DNA of 64,000 nucleotides, taken from positions 1,178,001 through 1,242,000 of the forward strand of contig NZ_JAFBCC010000001.1 in the NCBI RefSeq assembly GCF_016907495.1. The letters are read 5' to 3'. The position numbers and the translations under genes were made by a program. Below the pieces are notes generated by a model. That model had not been told where the DNA came from, ran no database searches, and saw only the letters and a list, made by a program, of their open reading frames with translations. Shown one piece after another: positions 9,787 to 17,530 of this stretch. The first letter of the stretch is position 1. Each line of letters starts with the position of its first letter. This DNA comes from Arthrobacter tumbae (GTDB lineage: Bacteria; Actinomycetota; Actinomycetes; Actinomycetales; Micrococcaceae).

Positions 9787-11061
9787 GTGACTGAATCGCC
9801 TGCGCCCCAGGCTCAAACTCCCCGCTATGTTCCCGGGATCAAGTACATCCTGATGCTGGGCGCCCTCGCCGCGCTGCCCGCCGTCACCACCGATATGTAT
9901 CTGCCCTCGCTCCCAGCAGTTGCGGAGGACCTGCAGGCGAGCCAGGCGGCCGTGCAGTTCACGTTGTCCGGCATGCTGTTGGGCGGTGGCGTAGGGCAGT
10001 TGGTGATCGGTCCGCTGTCCGACCGGTTCGGCCGGCGGCTCCCGCTACTTGTCGGTATCACGCTGCACGTCATCATCTCGCTACTCTGCTCGATCGCCCC
10101 CGACATCGGCACGCTCATTGTGCTTCGGGTGCTGCAGGGCTTCTTCAACGCGGCCGCCGCCGTCGTCGCCATCGCGGTCATCCGTGACCGGTTCGTCGGG
10201 TCCGACGCCGCCAGGCTCCTCTCCCGCCTCATGCTGGTGATCGGCGTCGCGCCGCTTTTTGCTCCCACGATCGGTCAAGGCATAGCCGGCATCTGGGAGT
10301 GGCGGGCTGTGTTCTATGCGCTGGCGCTGATCGGCGCCGCCCTCGTGGTGATTGTCTGGCGGTTCATGCCCGAAACCCTTCCGGTTGAACGGCGCCGGCC
10401 CGCCCGGCCTTCCCGAGTGGCCGGCGGCTACTGGCAGCTGCTGCGGAACGTGCGCTTCATGTCCCTCGCGGTGATTCCCGGACTGGGTCTCGGCGTGATC
10501 ATGAGCTACGTGGTGGGTTCCCCCTTCGTGTTCCAGGACCAGTACGGCCTCAGCCAGGGCCAGTTTGCGCTGGTGTTTGCGCTGAATGGTGTGGCCCTGG
10601 TGCTGTCCGCTCAGCTGAACGCCTCTCTGGTCCGGAAGGTTGGGCCTGCCAAGCTGTTGCGCACAGCTTCTGTTGCGCAACTCGTGTTCGCCCTGATCCT
10701 GGTCGCCGTAGCAGCGACCGGCTTCGGCGGCGTCATAGGCCTGTGCGCAGCCCTGTGGCTGGTCCTCGGCACCCAAGGCATGATTCCGGCTAACGCATCA
10801 GTCCTCGCGCTCAACTCCTACGGGCACATGGCCGGAACAGCCGCCGCGGTCATCGGCGCCCTGCAGTCCGGGGTTGCCGGAATTGTCAGTCCGCTCGTGG
10901 GAATCCTCGGAGGTGACGCCAGGTCCATGGCGATTGTCATGCTCGGCACCGTGGCGCTCACCGTCGTCGTACTGGCTCTTGGCACTCCGGTGTTCCGCAA
11001 GGGCGGCTGGCGCGCGTTCGATGTGCCGGAGGATCAGATCTCCGGCCCACGCGGCGTGTGA
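9787..11061 (+). CDS. Bcr/CflA-family MFS multidrug efflux transporter
   Basis: A 424-residue protein with twelve predicted membrane segments. Early residues TTDMYLPSLPAVAEDL and the loop 2-3 motif A GPLSDRFGRRLPLL are diagnostic of the Bcr/CflA branch of the DHA1 drug:H+ antiporters; ALNSYGHMAGTAAAVIGALQ in helix 10 also fits. These proteins export chloramphenicol, bicyclomycin, sulfonamides or dipeptides. The start is GTG 9787, probably leaderless. The gene stands alone, 20 bases before a VOC gene with its own promoter-like signal. Confidence 0.88.
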   Translation: MTESPAPQAQTPRYVPGIKYILMLGALAALPAVTTDMYLPSLPAVAEDLQASQAAVQFTLSGMLLGGGVGQLVIGPLSDRFGRRLPLLVGITLHVIISLLCSIAPDIGTLIVLRVLQGFFNAAAAVVAIAVIRDRFVGSDAARLLSRLMLVIGVAPLFAPTIGQGIAGIWEWRAVFYALALIGAALVVIVWRFMPETLPVERRRPARPSRVAGGYWQLLRNVRFMSLAVIPGLGLGVIMSYVVGSPFVFQDQYGLSQGQFALVFALNGVALVLSAQLNASLVRKVGPAKLLRTASVAQLVFALILVAVAATGFGGVIGLCAALWLVLGTQGMIPANASVLALNSYGHMAGTAAAVIGALQSGVAGIVSPLVGILGGDARSMAIVMLGTVALTVVVLALGTPVFRKGGWRAFDVPEDQISGPRGV

Positions 11062-11069
11062 ACAGTTTG

Positions 11070-11075
11070 TAAGCT
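11070..11075 (+). promoter_or_regulatory. -10 element of a probable leaderless promoter
   Basis: TAAGCT ends six bases before the ATG at 11082 in the 20-base gap after the efflux gene; no Shine-Dalgarno is present. It suggests that the VOC gene can be transcribed separately. Confidence 0.45.
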
Positions 11076-11081
11076 GAGCCA

Positions 11082-11483
11082 ATGACAGCACCCCAGATCT
11101 ATGTCAGCTTCCCCGGCACAGCGCGTGAGGCCCTGAACTTCTACGCCGGCGTCTTCGGCGGGGAGCTCTCCCTGCACACGCATGAGGATTTCAGCAGGAG
11201 CGAGGGCACCCCTGATGCCATTGCCCACGGCGAACTCAACGGCGTGGTTGCCTTGGCGGGTTCGGATGCAGGAGCCGGGGACAAGAGCGTCCGGTTCGAG
11301 GGCATGATGCTCTCCTTGCTGGGGACCGCCGAACCGGCTGTCCTCCATGACTGGTTCGACAAGCTGGCTGACGGCGGCACTGTGGTCGATCCACTCGCAC
11401 CCAAGCCGTGGGGCGCCTCCGATGGGCAGGTCATCGACCGTCACGGGCTTCACTGGCTCATCGGCTACGAGCCCGTTGCGTGA
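11082..11483 (+). CDS. VOC superfamily (PhnB/glyoxalase-like) protein
   Basis: A 133-residue protein with the layout of the PhnB-like VOC family: YVSFPGTAREALNFYAGVFGGEL at the N-terminus split by the usual helix, a central strand GMMLSLLGT, and the end WGASDGQVIDRHGLHWLIGY. These proteins are beta-alpha-beta-beta-beta folds that often bind a metal or a small electrophile; biochemical roles vary and none is assigned here. The likely promoter is internal to the short gap, so it need not be part of an operon with the efflux pump. Confidence 0.85.
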   Translation: MTAPQIYVSFPGTAREALNFYAGVFGGELSLHTHEDFSRSEGTPDAIAHGELNGVVALAGSDAGAGDKSVRFEGMMLSLLGTAEPAVLHDWFDKLADGGTVVDPLAPKPWGASDGQVIDRHGLHWLIGYEPVA

Positions 11484-11513
11484 GTACGGCGCAGCGGCCC
11501 ACATCGGAAGCGG

Positions 11514-12038
11514 CTACTTACGTTCCGCCTGCGCGCCGACCGGCCGCCGCATTACCGTTCGAGGCCACGCGTCGAGACCGAGCGCGGCCTCGTGATTGCG
11601 AATTCGTTGAAGACCAGGCGTCCAATCATCCCTTGTGATCACGCGAAAGCCGAGGCGCGAGTAGTACGGCGCATTCCATGGAACGTCGGTGAAAGTAGTC
11701 AGAGTCAACGCTGACAAACCGTGCAGTGCGGCCCATTCCTCCGCCACGCTCAACAGTGCACGTCCCAACCCTCGCCGCGCATGATCCGGGTGCACCGATA
11801 CCTGCTCGATGTGGCCGGCGCCATCCACCACGTCAAGCAGCAGGTAGGCGATTGGCTGGCCGTCATTGTCCGTTGCGACCCAGGCGTGACCGGCTCGCTG
11901 GTAGCCGTGCAGAACGTCCATGGGCGGCGCCTCATCGTCGGCGATCGGTGCCATGTCCAGCTCCCGGAAAGCCGCTCCCGCAGCTCGCTCGATATCAGGC
12001 ATACTAGCGACGTCCTCCGGAAGCGCCGCGCGAATCAT
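11514..12038 (-). CDS. GNAT-family N-acetyltransferase
   Basis: A 174-residue acetyltransferase. The acetyl-CoA binding motif A is clear as VSVHPDHARRGLGRALL near residues 80-96, followed by the typical WAALHGLSALTLTTF and YSRLGFRVI. It transfers acetyl from acetyl-CoA to an amine, possibly a small molecule or protein N-terminus; the substrate is not predictable. Upstream, TGTACT (12046-12051, read on the minus strand) ends seven bases before ATG 12038 with no Shine-Dalgarno, so the transcript is probably leaderless. Confidence 0.88.
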   Translation of the reverse strand: MIRAALPEDVASMPDIERAAGAAFRELDMAPIADDEAPPMDVLHGYQRAGHAWVATDNDGQPIAYLLLDVVDGAGHIEQVSVHPDHARRGLGRALLSVAEEWAALHGLSALTLTTFTDVPWNAPYYSRLGFRVITRDDWTPGLQRIRNHEAALGLDAWPRTVMRRPVGAQAERK

Positions 12039-12133
12039 GCTGCTCAGTACACCATGGAGACCTGGTCAGTGCTTCATGCACACTGCACCTTCACTATGGA
12101 CTGTCGCTAGCCAGAAACTGGCAGACTCGACCC

Positions 12134-13045
12134 ATGCGCGAACTCGTGATCCTCGGTACCGCCTCCCAGGTTCCCACCCGGACCCGCAACCACAACGGGT
12201 ACCTCCTCCGCTGGGACGGCGAGGGGCTGCTCTTCGACCCGGGTGAAGGCACCCAGCGGCAGATGACCTACGCCGGCGTCAGCGCTTCCAGCGTCACCCG
12301 CATCTGCCTGACCCACCTGCACGGCGATCACTGCTTCGGTCTGCCGGGAGTGCTGTCCCGCATGGTGCTCGACGGCGTGACCCACCCGGTGCACCTCCAC
12401 TACCCCGCGTCGGGCGAAGAGTCAGTCCGGGCGCTCGTCTCCCTCGCGACACCGGGCCTGGACCTGCGGCTGCGCCCGCACGGTTCCTCCGGCGCCATCG
12501 CCGATGGGCTCGAAGTGCAGCCGCTGCGGCACCGGATTGAGGCTTACGGCTACCGCCTCAGCGAACCTCCGTCGCGGAGCCTCCTGCCGAAGCGCCTCGC
12601 CGCGGCAGGAATCACAGGTCCCGACGTCGGCCGCCTACAGCGCGAAGGACGGATCGGCGACACGGCGCTTGAGGAGGTCAGCGTCCCGAAGCCGGGGCAA
12701 ACCTTCGCTTTTGTCATGGACACCGCTGAATGTGAGGGCGCGGAGGCACTCGCCGAGAACGTGGACCTCTTGGTTGCCGAGTCCACTTTCAGCGACGACG
12801 ACGCCGGCCTCGCCGCCGAGTACCTGCACCTCACCGCAGGGCAGGCAGGCACGCTGGCTGCGAACGGACGCGCACGCATGCTCGTGCTCACGCACTTCTC
12901 GTCCCGCTACCCCGATGTAAGCGTGCTGGAAGAGCAGGCGGCTGCCGCCGTCGTCGTCCGAATGGGTGCCGGCAGCGGCACCCGGATCATCGCAGCCAAC
13001 GACCTGGACCGCATCCCGCTTCCCAAGCGCCGCTCGCTGCCCTAG
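12134..13045 (+). CDS. rnz: Ribonuclease Z (tRNA 3' endonuclease)
   Basis: A 303-residue metallo-beta-lactamase fold enzyme. H61, H63, D65 and H66 in THLHGDHCFGLPG form the zinc site, and the phrase CFGLPG is typical of RNase Z/ElaC. HYP-like context LHYPASG and the later FVMDTAECEGAEALAENVDLLVAESTF and LTHFSSRYPD carry the remaining ligands. It trims the 3' end of tRNA precursors lacking an encoded CCA, such as the tRNA-Ala gene in this window. It is divergent from the GNAT gene and converges on the dioxygenase. Confidence 0.9.
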   Translation: MRELVILGTASQVPTRTRNHNGYLLRWDGEGLLFDPGEGTQRQMTYAGVSASSVTRICLTHLHGDHCFGLPGVLSRMVLDGVTHPVHLHYPASGEESVRALVSLATPGLDLRLRPHGSSGAIADGLEVQPLRHRIEAYGYRLSEPPSRSLLPKRLAAAGITGPDVGRLQREGRIGDTALEEVSVPKPGQTFAFVMDTAECEGAEALAENVDLLVAESTFSDDDAGLAAEYLHLTAGQAGTLAANGRARMLVLTHFSSRYPDVSVLEEQAAAAVVVRMGAGSGTRIIAANDLDRIPLPKRRSLP

Positions 13046-13057
13046 CCGTCGGCCGAC

Positions 13058-14095
13058 TCAGCGCTGCGACAGAACCTTCCCCAACCCGGGATGGTGCAGT
13101 TCGGCAACATCGGGGTGGGCCCGCACCCGCCCCTTGAGGACGTTCATCCCGTAGGAGGACAGCATGGGGTTGTCCGGGTCATCGGAGATCCCGCGGGCGG
13201 CAGCCTGCAACTCGGGCGGCAGCGAAACCGGCTGGACCACGGCGTCAAGACGCGGCGACCAGAAGAACGGGACCGAGTAGCGGTCCACGCCGGGCGGCGG
13301 CGCCTGCACCTGATGGATGGTTGCTGCAAGGTAGCCTCCGGTGGCCACCTCCAGCATCTCGCCGAGGTTCACCACCAGCGCCCCCGGAATGGGCTCGACA
13401 GGAATCGGGGTGTCCGTACCGGGCGGAAGCACCTCAAGCCCACCCACCTCGTCCTGCAGGAGCAGCGTCACAAAGCCGTAGTCGGCATGGAGTCCGACGC
13501 CCTGACTGCCGGCACCCTCGAGCCCTCCGACGTAGTGCACGAGCTTGGCCATCCAGGCCGGCGTGGCCTCGAAGAGGTCCGCAAAGTGGTCCTCCGGCTG
13601 GCCCAGCGCAACGGCGATCGCCGACAACAGCTCCGCACCGACCCCGGACATCAGGGCAGCCCAATCCATCGCCCGGCTCTCGAGCTCCGGCAGGTTCCCT
13701 CCCGGCCACTGATTGGGACCCTGAAGAAGCCAGTACGGCTGGTCCTCCGGATAGTCGGGAACCGGCTCGCGCTCCGGGGAAAAGTCGATCTGCTCGCGGG
13801 CGTCAGCACGGCCACGCGTCACCTCGGTGCCGAGCCGGGCATAACCGCGGAAGTGCGGCGAGTTGCGGTTATCGAGTGCGAGCCGCTCCTCCACAGGTAG
13901 ATCAAAGAACTGCTTCATTCCGCTGAACAGGTCATCCACCTGGGACGGAGCAGCGCCGTAGTTGATGATCTGGAAAAACCCCACGGCATGGGCGGCTTCG
14001 CGCAGCTGCTCGATAAAGTCCTGGTCGAAAGAGCCGTCGGGGCGGCGGGCTGTGCTGAGGTCGAGCACGGGGATCGATCGCTGGGTATGCGTCAT
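13058..14095 (-). CDS. Isopenicillin N synthase-like 2-oxoglutarate/Fe(II) dioxygenase
   Basis: A 345-residue enzyme with the DIOX_N region at the N-terminus (IPVLDLSTARR, then AAHAVGFFQIINYG) and the catalytic jelly roll behind. H203 and D205 in GLHADYGFVTLL and H261 in IHQVQ are the iron ligands; R272 and S274 in RYSVPFFWSP bind the 2-oxoglutarate carboxylate. Bacterial members oxidise diverse small molecules and are not evidence for beta-lactam synthesis. It overlaps no neighbour and the AlkD-like gene lies 56 bases upstream on the same strand. Confidence 0.88.
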   Translation of the reverse strand: MTHTQRSIPVLDLSTARRPDGSFDQDFIEQLREAAHAVGFFQIINYGAAPSQVDDLFSGMKQFFDLPVEERLALDNRNSPHFRGYARLGTEVTRGRADAREQIDFSPEREPVPDYPEDQPYWLLQGPNQWPGGNLPELESRAMDWAALMSGVGAELLSAIAVALGQPEDHFADLFEATPAWMAKLVHYVGGLEGAGSQGVGLHADYGFVTLLLQDEVGGLEVLPPGTDTPIPVEPIPGALVVNLGEMLEVATGGYLAATIHQVQAPPPGVDRYSVPFFWSPRLDAVVQPVSLPPELQAAARGISDDPDNPMLSSYGMNVLKGRVRAHPDVAELHHPGLGKVLSQR

Positions 14096-14151
14096 TGATG
14101 GAGCCTAACGCGAGAACCCCTACCTGATACTTCTCTTTATGACGCAATGTT

Positions 14152-14646
14152 TCATTCAGGCGGAAGGGGCTGCCGGACCACTTCCGCGGCCCGGCGCAGC
14201 ATGGGCTCCTGGTCCTGCGCCCAACGGTCGACGACGGTAATCGCCTTCAGTCTGTCGTGCCCGGTAAGGCGTGCAATCAGTGGCCCGACGACATCGGCCG
14301 CGAGCGGATCCGCCAGCAATTCTGTCCGCGAACTCCGCAGGAAACCTTCAATCCTCGTCAGATCAGTGTTCCGGAGCAGTGCAACGCTCGACTGCAGAAG
14401 GACCACCGCGGCGAGACGACGCTCGAAAACCGGTGAATCTCCCCAGAGCTCGGAACTGAGGAAGACCACCTCGTCGTGCGTCAGATGCCGGAATTTGCGG
14501 CGCGCGTCACGAATGGTGCCCCGGATGGCGCCTACCGAGGCGCCGTAATAGCGGAGTCCGTCGTCGAGCGAGTTCAGCGCATCTGCCCGCTCCCATGACG
14601 CTTCCCGCTGGAGTGCGGCATCAATGAACTCCGCAGCTTCGCTCAA
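14152..14646 (-). CDS. Short AlkD-like (HEAT-repeat) DNA alkylation repair protein
   Basis: A 164-residue, almost all-helical protein. The segments LRYYGASVGAIRGTIRDA near 31-48, WGDSPVFERRLAAVVLL near 93-109 and VDRWAQDQEPMLRRAAEVV near 139-157 match the repeats of AlkD-type glycosylases that remove alkylated purines by wrapping DNA. Typical members are 220-240 residues; here the C-terminal repeats are missing and the 56 bases after the stop encode no continuation. It may be a genuine short form or a truncated gene. Family call moderate, activity uncertain. Confidence 0.6.
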   Translation of the reverse strand: MSEAAEFIDAALQREASWERADALNSLDDGLRYYGASVGAIRGTIRDARRKFRHLTHDEVVFLSSELWGDSPVFERRLAAVVLLQSSVALLRNTDLTRIEGFLRSSRTELLADPLAADVVGPLIARLTGHDRLKAITVVDRWAQDQEPMLRRAAEVVRQPLPPE

Positions 14647-14649
14647 TGC

Positions 14650-15105
14650 TCAGAGGCGCGGGTTCCCGGGGGTACTTCCGGGCGTCTCCGATCGGTTCGC
14701 CGGGCCCTGGCCCTGAGAGGTTCCGGGATTCTGAGGTCCGGCTTCGGGGCCGGGGCTCTGCGGGACGCTTCCCGGCGTCTGCGGTCCGGCTTCGGGGCCG
14801 GGGCTCTGCGGGACGCTTCCCGGCGTCTGCGGTCCGGCTCCCGATGCCTGGGGCCCGTCACCCAAACCCTGACCCTGACCTTGCGCACCGTCCCCTGGGC
14901 CTCCGAGGTGCTTGTGTGCCTGGCCGCGGGCGTTCTGGATCTTGTCTTGGTGCTTGCCCTTGGTGGCTTTGTCAGCCGCCTCCGCTACCCGGTCCACAAC
15001 CTTGCTGCCCATCTGCTTGGCCTGCGGGCTATTGAGGGCTTCCCTGACTTTGGGATTACGCGCGAGTCCCATCGCGATCTTGCCGAGCGATCCGAATCCA
15101 GCCAT
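14650..15105 (-). CDS. Antitoxin-like (MT0933/Rv0909-type) helical protein with PGP-rich repeat tail
   Basis: A 151-residue protein. The first 65 residues are amphipathic helix with GSKVVDRVAEAADKATKGKH and IQNARGQAHKHLG, resembling the short Rv0909/MT0933 antitoxin-like proteins of actinobacteria. The remaining 85 residues are Pro, Gly, Gln and Ser only in effect, including two identical 16-residue units (PQTPGSVPQSPG core) encoded by perfect 48-base repeats. No toxin gene is adjacent, so a toxin-antitoxin role is doubtful; a cell-envelope or stress-associated protein is an alternative. The stop lies three bases before the AlkD-like start codon's codon 1 on the same strand. Confidence 0.55.
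   Translation of the reverse strand: MAGFGSLGKIAMGLARNPKVREALNSPQAKQMGSKVVDRVAEAADKATKGKHQDKIQNARGQAHKHLGGPGDGAQGQGQGLGDGPQASGAGPQTPGSVPQSPGPEAGPQTPGSVPQSPGPEAGPQNPGTSQGQGPANRSETPGSTPGNPRL
14735..14839. repeat. 48-base perfect tandem repeat inside the antitoxin-like gene
   Basis: Copies at 14735-14782 and 14783-14830 are identical over 48 bases and a third partial copy begins at 14831. Period 48 keeps the reading frame (16 residues), so length changes by slippage would leave the protein intact. Confidence 0.9.
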
Positions 15106-15203
15106 AACCGTTTCCTTCTTTCACGTGAGTGCGGTGTCCTGTGAGTACCAACGTCGTTCCACAGGGAATTGTCCCCCGCCTATGGCCCGAGCGGAAAGCA
15201 GAA

Positions 15204-15261
15204 ACGGCCCTCAGGTGCAGGATCGCCGGTTCGAACCGGCGTGTGTGCACCTAAGGGCCGT
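15204..15261. repeat. Long intergenic hairpin with nested palindrome
   Basis: Arms ACGGCCCTCAGGTGCA (15204-15219) and TGCACCTAAGGGCCGT (15246-15261) pair at 15 of 16 positions and enclose a perfect 18-base palindrome CGCCGGTTCGAACCGGCG (15224-15241). It lies between the ABC permease stop and the antitoxin-like gene start; possible cruciform, terminator or mobile hairpin element. Confidence 0.7.
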
Positions 15262-15327
15262 GTTTGCGGGCCGTTACGCCTAAGGGCCGTGTTTGCGGGC
15301 CGCTGCACCTAAGGGCCGTTGCTGCGG
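15250..15327. repeat. 29-base tandem repeat, about 2.7 copies
   Basis: Units beginning CCTAAGGGCCGTG start at 15250, 15279 and 15308. The first unit overlaps the right arm of the hairpin at 15246-15261, so the array looks like repeated copies of one hairpin arm. It ends five bases before the stop codon of the ABC permease gene. Confidence 0.75.
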
Positions 15328-15332
15328 AGACC

Positions 15333-16571
15333 CTACTGCTCCAGCTTCATGGCCTTGCGCAGTGACAGCGCGCCGCCGCCCTGCATGACGGCTCTACGGT
15401 AGATTTTCTCGCCGAGGTGAAGCAGCGCGACTGCCGCCGCGAGGGCAATCACCAGTGACAGGATCGGCTCCCACAGCGCTACCTCGGTGTTCAGCATGCG
15501 GATCGGCATGGCCACGGATGACACCACCGGCACGTAGGACGCCACCACCAGCAGCTGGCCCGATGCGAACAATCCGGCACCCAGTGCCGCGAAGATCAGG
15601 ACCATGACCGGCGTCGAGTTGCTGGACAGGTCCTCCGGCCGGCTGGCCAGTGAGCCCAGGACTGCCCAGATCGACGCGAGGATTAGGAAGCCGAAGAGGA
15701 AGAACACCATGAACCATCCCGAGGCAGGGATGATGCTTCCCACGAGGTCCGCCGTATCGGTCAGGTTGAGGGCCAACAGGGCGGCCCCACCGTACAGCGC
15801 AAGCTGCACCATGGCCAGGATCGTATTTCCCAGTACCTTGCCGTACAACAATTGCCGAACGGGTATTGCCGTGGCGAGGATCTCCACCACCCGGTTCTGC
15901 TTCTCCTCCACCACCGAGTTGGCGATGGCCATTCCGAAGATGATGGACGCCATATAGAACAGGAAGCTGAAGGCGAAACCGGCGATGTCTGCCACGGCCT
16001 GGTTCTCCGCGTTGCCTTCCAGCAGCGACTCCTCGAGTTCGGAACCGGCAAGCAGCTCCTCCGGCGAGGTTCCGGCCGCAGCCGCGTTGGTTTCCAGCAC
16101 GTAAGTCTCCAGCGAGGCACCGATCCCGGTGCTCAACCCCCTGGAAACCTCATTCTTTCCTGTCAGAGTCCAGCCACCGCCATCGCCCCGGATGAGCGCC
16201 GCGTCGGCTTCCTCCGACCGGACCTCCTCGAGTGCTGCTTCCTCCGAGTCAACGACAATCGCCGTGAAAGTGGTGTTGCCGTCGTCGGCCCTGCCATCCT
16301 GGTCCGCGAGCGCGGTCACCGACTGTCCGGCCTCCGAGGTTACCGCCACGGTGAAATCCTCACCGCGGCTGGACATGTAGGCGTTGAAGACGACGCCGGC
16401 GACAATAAGCACGAGCGTCACGATCGTGGAAATCGCGAACCCGCGGTCCTTCGCCTTGACCATGACTTCACGAAGGGTGACGATCAGCCAGGCCGGCTGT
16501 GCGTTGCGTCCCGGCTGGGACGACGACGGCTCCCCCGGCCGCACGTGCCGCTCCGTTGTTTCGGTGCTCAC
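15333..16571 (-). CDS. ABC-2 type permease (NatB-like exporter subunit)
   Basis: A 412-residue protein: one hydrophobic segment near 45-65, a large extracytoplasmic domain to about 210, then five membrane segments (for example FAFSFLFYMASIIFGMAIANS) and the cytoplasmic link VVEEKQNRVVEILATAIPVRQLL, which is typical of ABC-2 permeases of the NatB/YhaP group. Start overlaps the ATPase stop (ATGA at 16568-16571). It is the last gene of an operon with a sensor kinase and response regulator, which suggests induction by a signal related to its substrate, perhaps sodium or a membrane-active compound. Confidence 0.87.
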   Translation of the reverse strand: MSTETTERHVRPGEPSSSQPGRNAQPAWLIVTLREVMVKAKDRGFAISTIVTLVLIVAGVVFNAYMSSRGEDFTVAVTSEAGQSVTALADQDGRADDGNTTFTAIVVDSEEAALEEVRSEEADAALIRGDGGGWTLTGKNEVSRGLSTGIGASLETYVLETNAAAAGTSPEELLAGSELEESLLEGNAENQAVADIAGFAFSFLFYMASIIFGMAIANSVVEEKQNRVVEILATAIPVRQLLYGKVLGNTILAMVQLALYGGAALLALNLTDTADLVGSIIPASGWFMVFFLFGFLILASIWAVLGSLASRPEDLSSNSTPVMVLIFAALGAGLFASGQLLVVASYVPVVSSVAMPIRMLNTEVALWEPILSLVIALAAAVALLHLGEKIYRRAVMQGGGALSLRKAMKLEQ

Positions 16572-17449
16572 TGGGATACCCCCCGGTAGATTTCGCTCAG
16601 GCTTGGCCTGATTCTGCTGAATTCGTACACGCTTCCGCGTGCCATGGCGGCGGCAAGCAGCCGCTGCGCGTCGTCGTCGTTTTCCAGCTCGACGACGGCG
16701 TCCCGGCCTGCGACGTCGATGACGGTCACCCCGGTTTCCTCCCGGACCCAGCCGGCGTCGGGTGAGACGGTCAGCCTGTGCCGGCGGGGAGCCGTGGCGC
16801 GGAGTTCATCGCCGGTGCCGGAAGCGACCAGCCGACCCTTCTGCAGGACCACGAGGTTGTCGCAGAGGCGATCCACCAGATCGAGCTGGTGGCTGGAAAA
16901 GAGGACCGGGACGCCTTGGGCGGTGTGCTCGCGAAGCAGGTCCACCATTGAGTCCACCGCAATGGGGTCGAGCCCGGAGAACGGTTCGTCGAGAACGAGG
17001 ACCGAGGGCCGGTGCAGGAGTGATGCCGCAATCTGCACCCTTTGCTGGTTGCCGAGTGACAGGGACTCCAGCTTGTCCTTTCCGCGGCCGCCGAGCTGGA
17101 AGCGCTCGAGCAGGTCCTGTGCGCGGGACCGTGCATCGGCCTGGCTCATCCGGTGCAGCTGGCCCAGGTAGACGAGCTGGTCGAGGATGGGCTGCTTCGG
17201 GTAGAGGCCGCGTTCTTCGGGCATGTACCCGAAAGTGGCGCGGTCAGCCGCTGTGACCGGGCGACCGCTCACCAGGACGCTGCCCGCATGCGCGGTGAGA
17301 ACACCCATGATCATGCGCATGGTGGTGGTTTTTCCGGCCCCGTTGGCGCCCACGAATCCGGTCATCTTCCCCGAGGGGACTGTGAAACTTACGTCGTCGA
17401 CGGCGGTGTTCTCGCCGAAGCGCCGGGTCAGGTTCTGCACCTGCAGCAT
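16568..17449 (-). CDS. ABC transporter ATP-binding protein (NatA-like)
   Basis: A 293-residue ATPase with Walker A GANGAGKTTT near 35, signature LSLGNQQR near 131 and Walker B VLVLDEPFSGLDP near 150, then SSHQLDLVDRLCDNLVVL. A C-terminal region of about 75 residues after 215 is the usual regulatory extension of NatA-type subunits. It pairs with the permease overlapping its stop. The response regulator gene ends 81 bases upstream, so kinase, regulator, ATPase and permease are probably one transcript. Confidence 0.9.
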   Translation of the reverse strand: MLQVQNLTRRFGENTAVDDVSFTVPSGKMTGFVGANGAGKTTTMRMIMGVLTAHAGSVLVSGRPVTAADRATFGYMPEERGLYPKQPILDQLVYLGQLHRMSQADARSRAQDLLERFQLGGRGKDKLESLSLGNQQRVQIAASLLHRPSVLVLDEPFSGLDPIAVDSMVDLLREHTAQGVPVLFSSHQLDLVDRLCDNLVVLQKGRLVASGTGDELRATAPRRHRLTVSPDAGWVREETGVTVIDVAGRDAVVELENDDDAQRLLAAAMARGSVYEFSRIRPSLSEIYRGVSQ

Positions 17450-17530
17450 TGGGTTTCCTCCCGTTTGATCCTTCGGTCATCAACAGTAGGCAAGCCGGGT
17501 GCGCAGCGGATGAGCCGTAAGGCGGAGCCG

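Noticed and set aside
13058..14095. Evidence for a beta-lactam biosynthetic cluster
   Set aside because: The dioxygenase belongs to the broad isopenicillin N synthase-like family; no NRPS, epimerase or expandase is present.
14650..15105. Toxin-antitoxin module
   Set aside because: The antitoxin-like protein has no toxin gene on either side; the AlkD-like and ABC genes are unrelated.
15219..15241. Possible tRNA fragment: GGTTCGAACC within a palindrome resembles a tRNA T arm
   Set aside because: No acceptor, D or anticodon arm can be drawn around it; the sequence is explained by a symmetric hairpin.
15204..15327. CRISPR array
   Set aside because: The 29-base units are contiguous tandem repeats without spacers, and no cas gene is present in the window.
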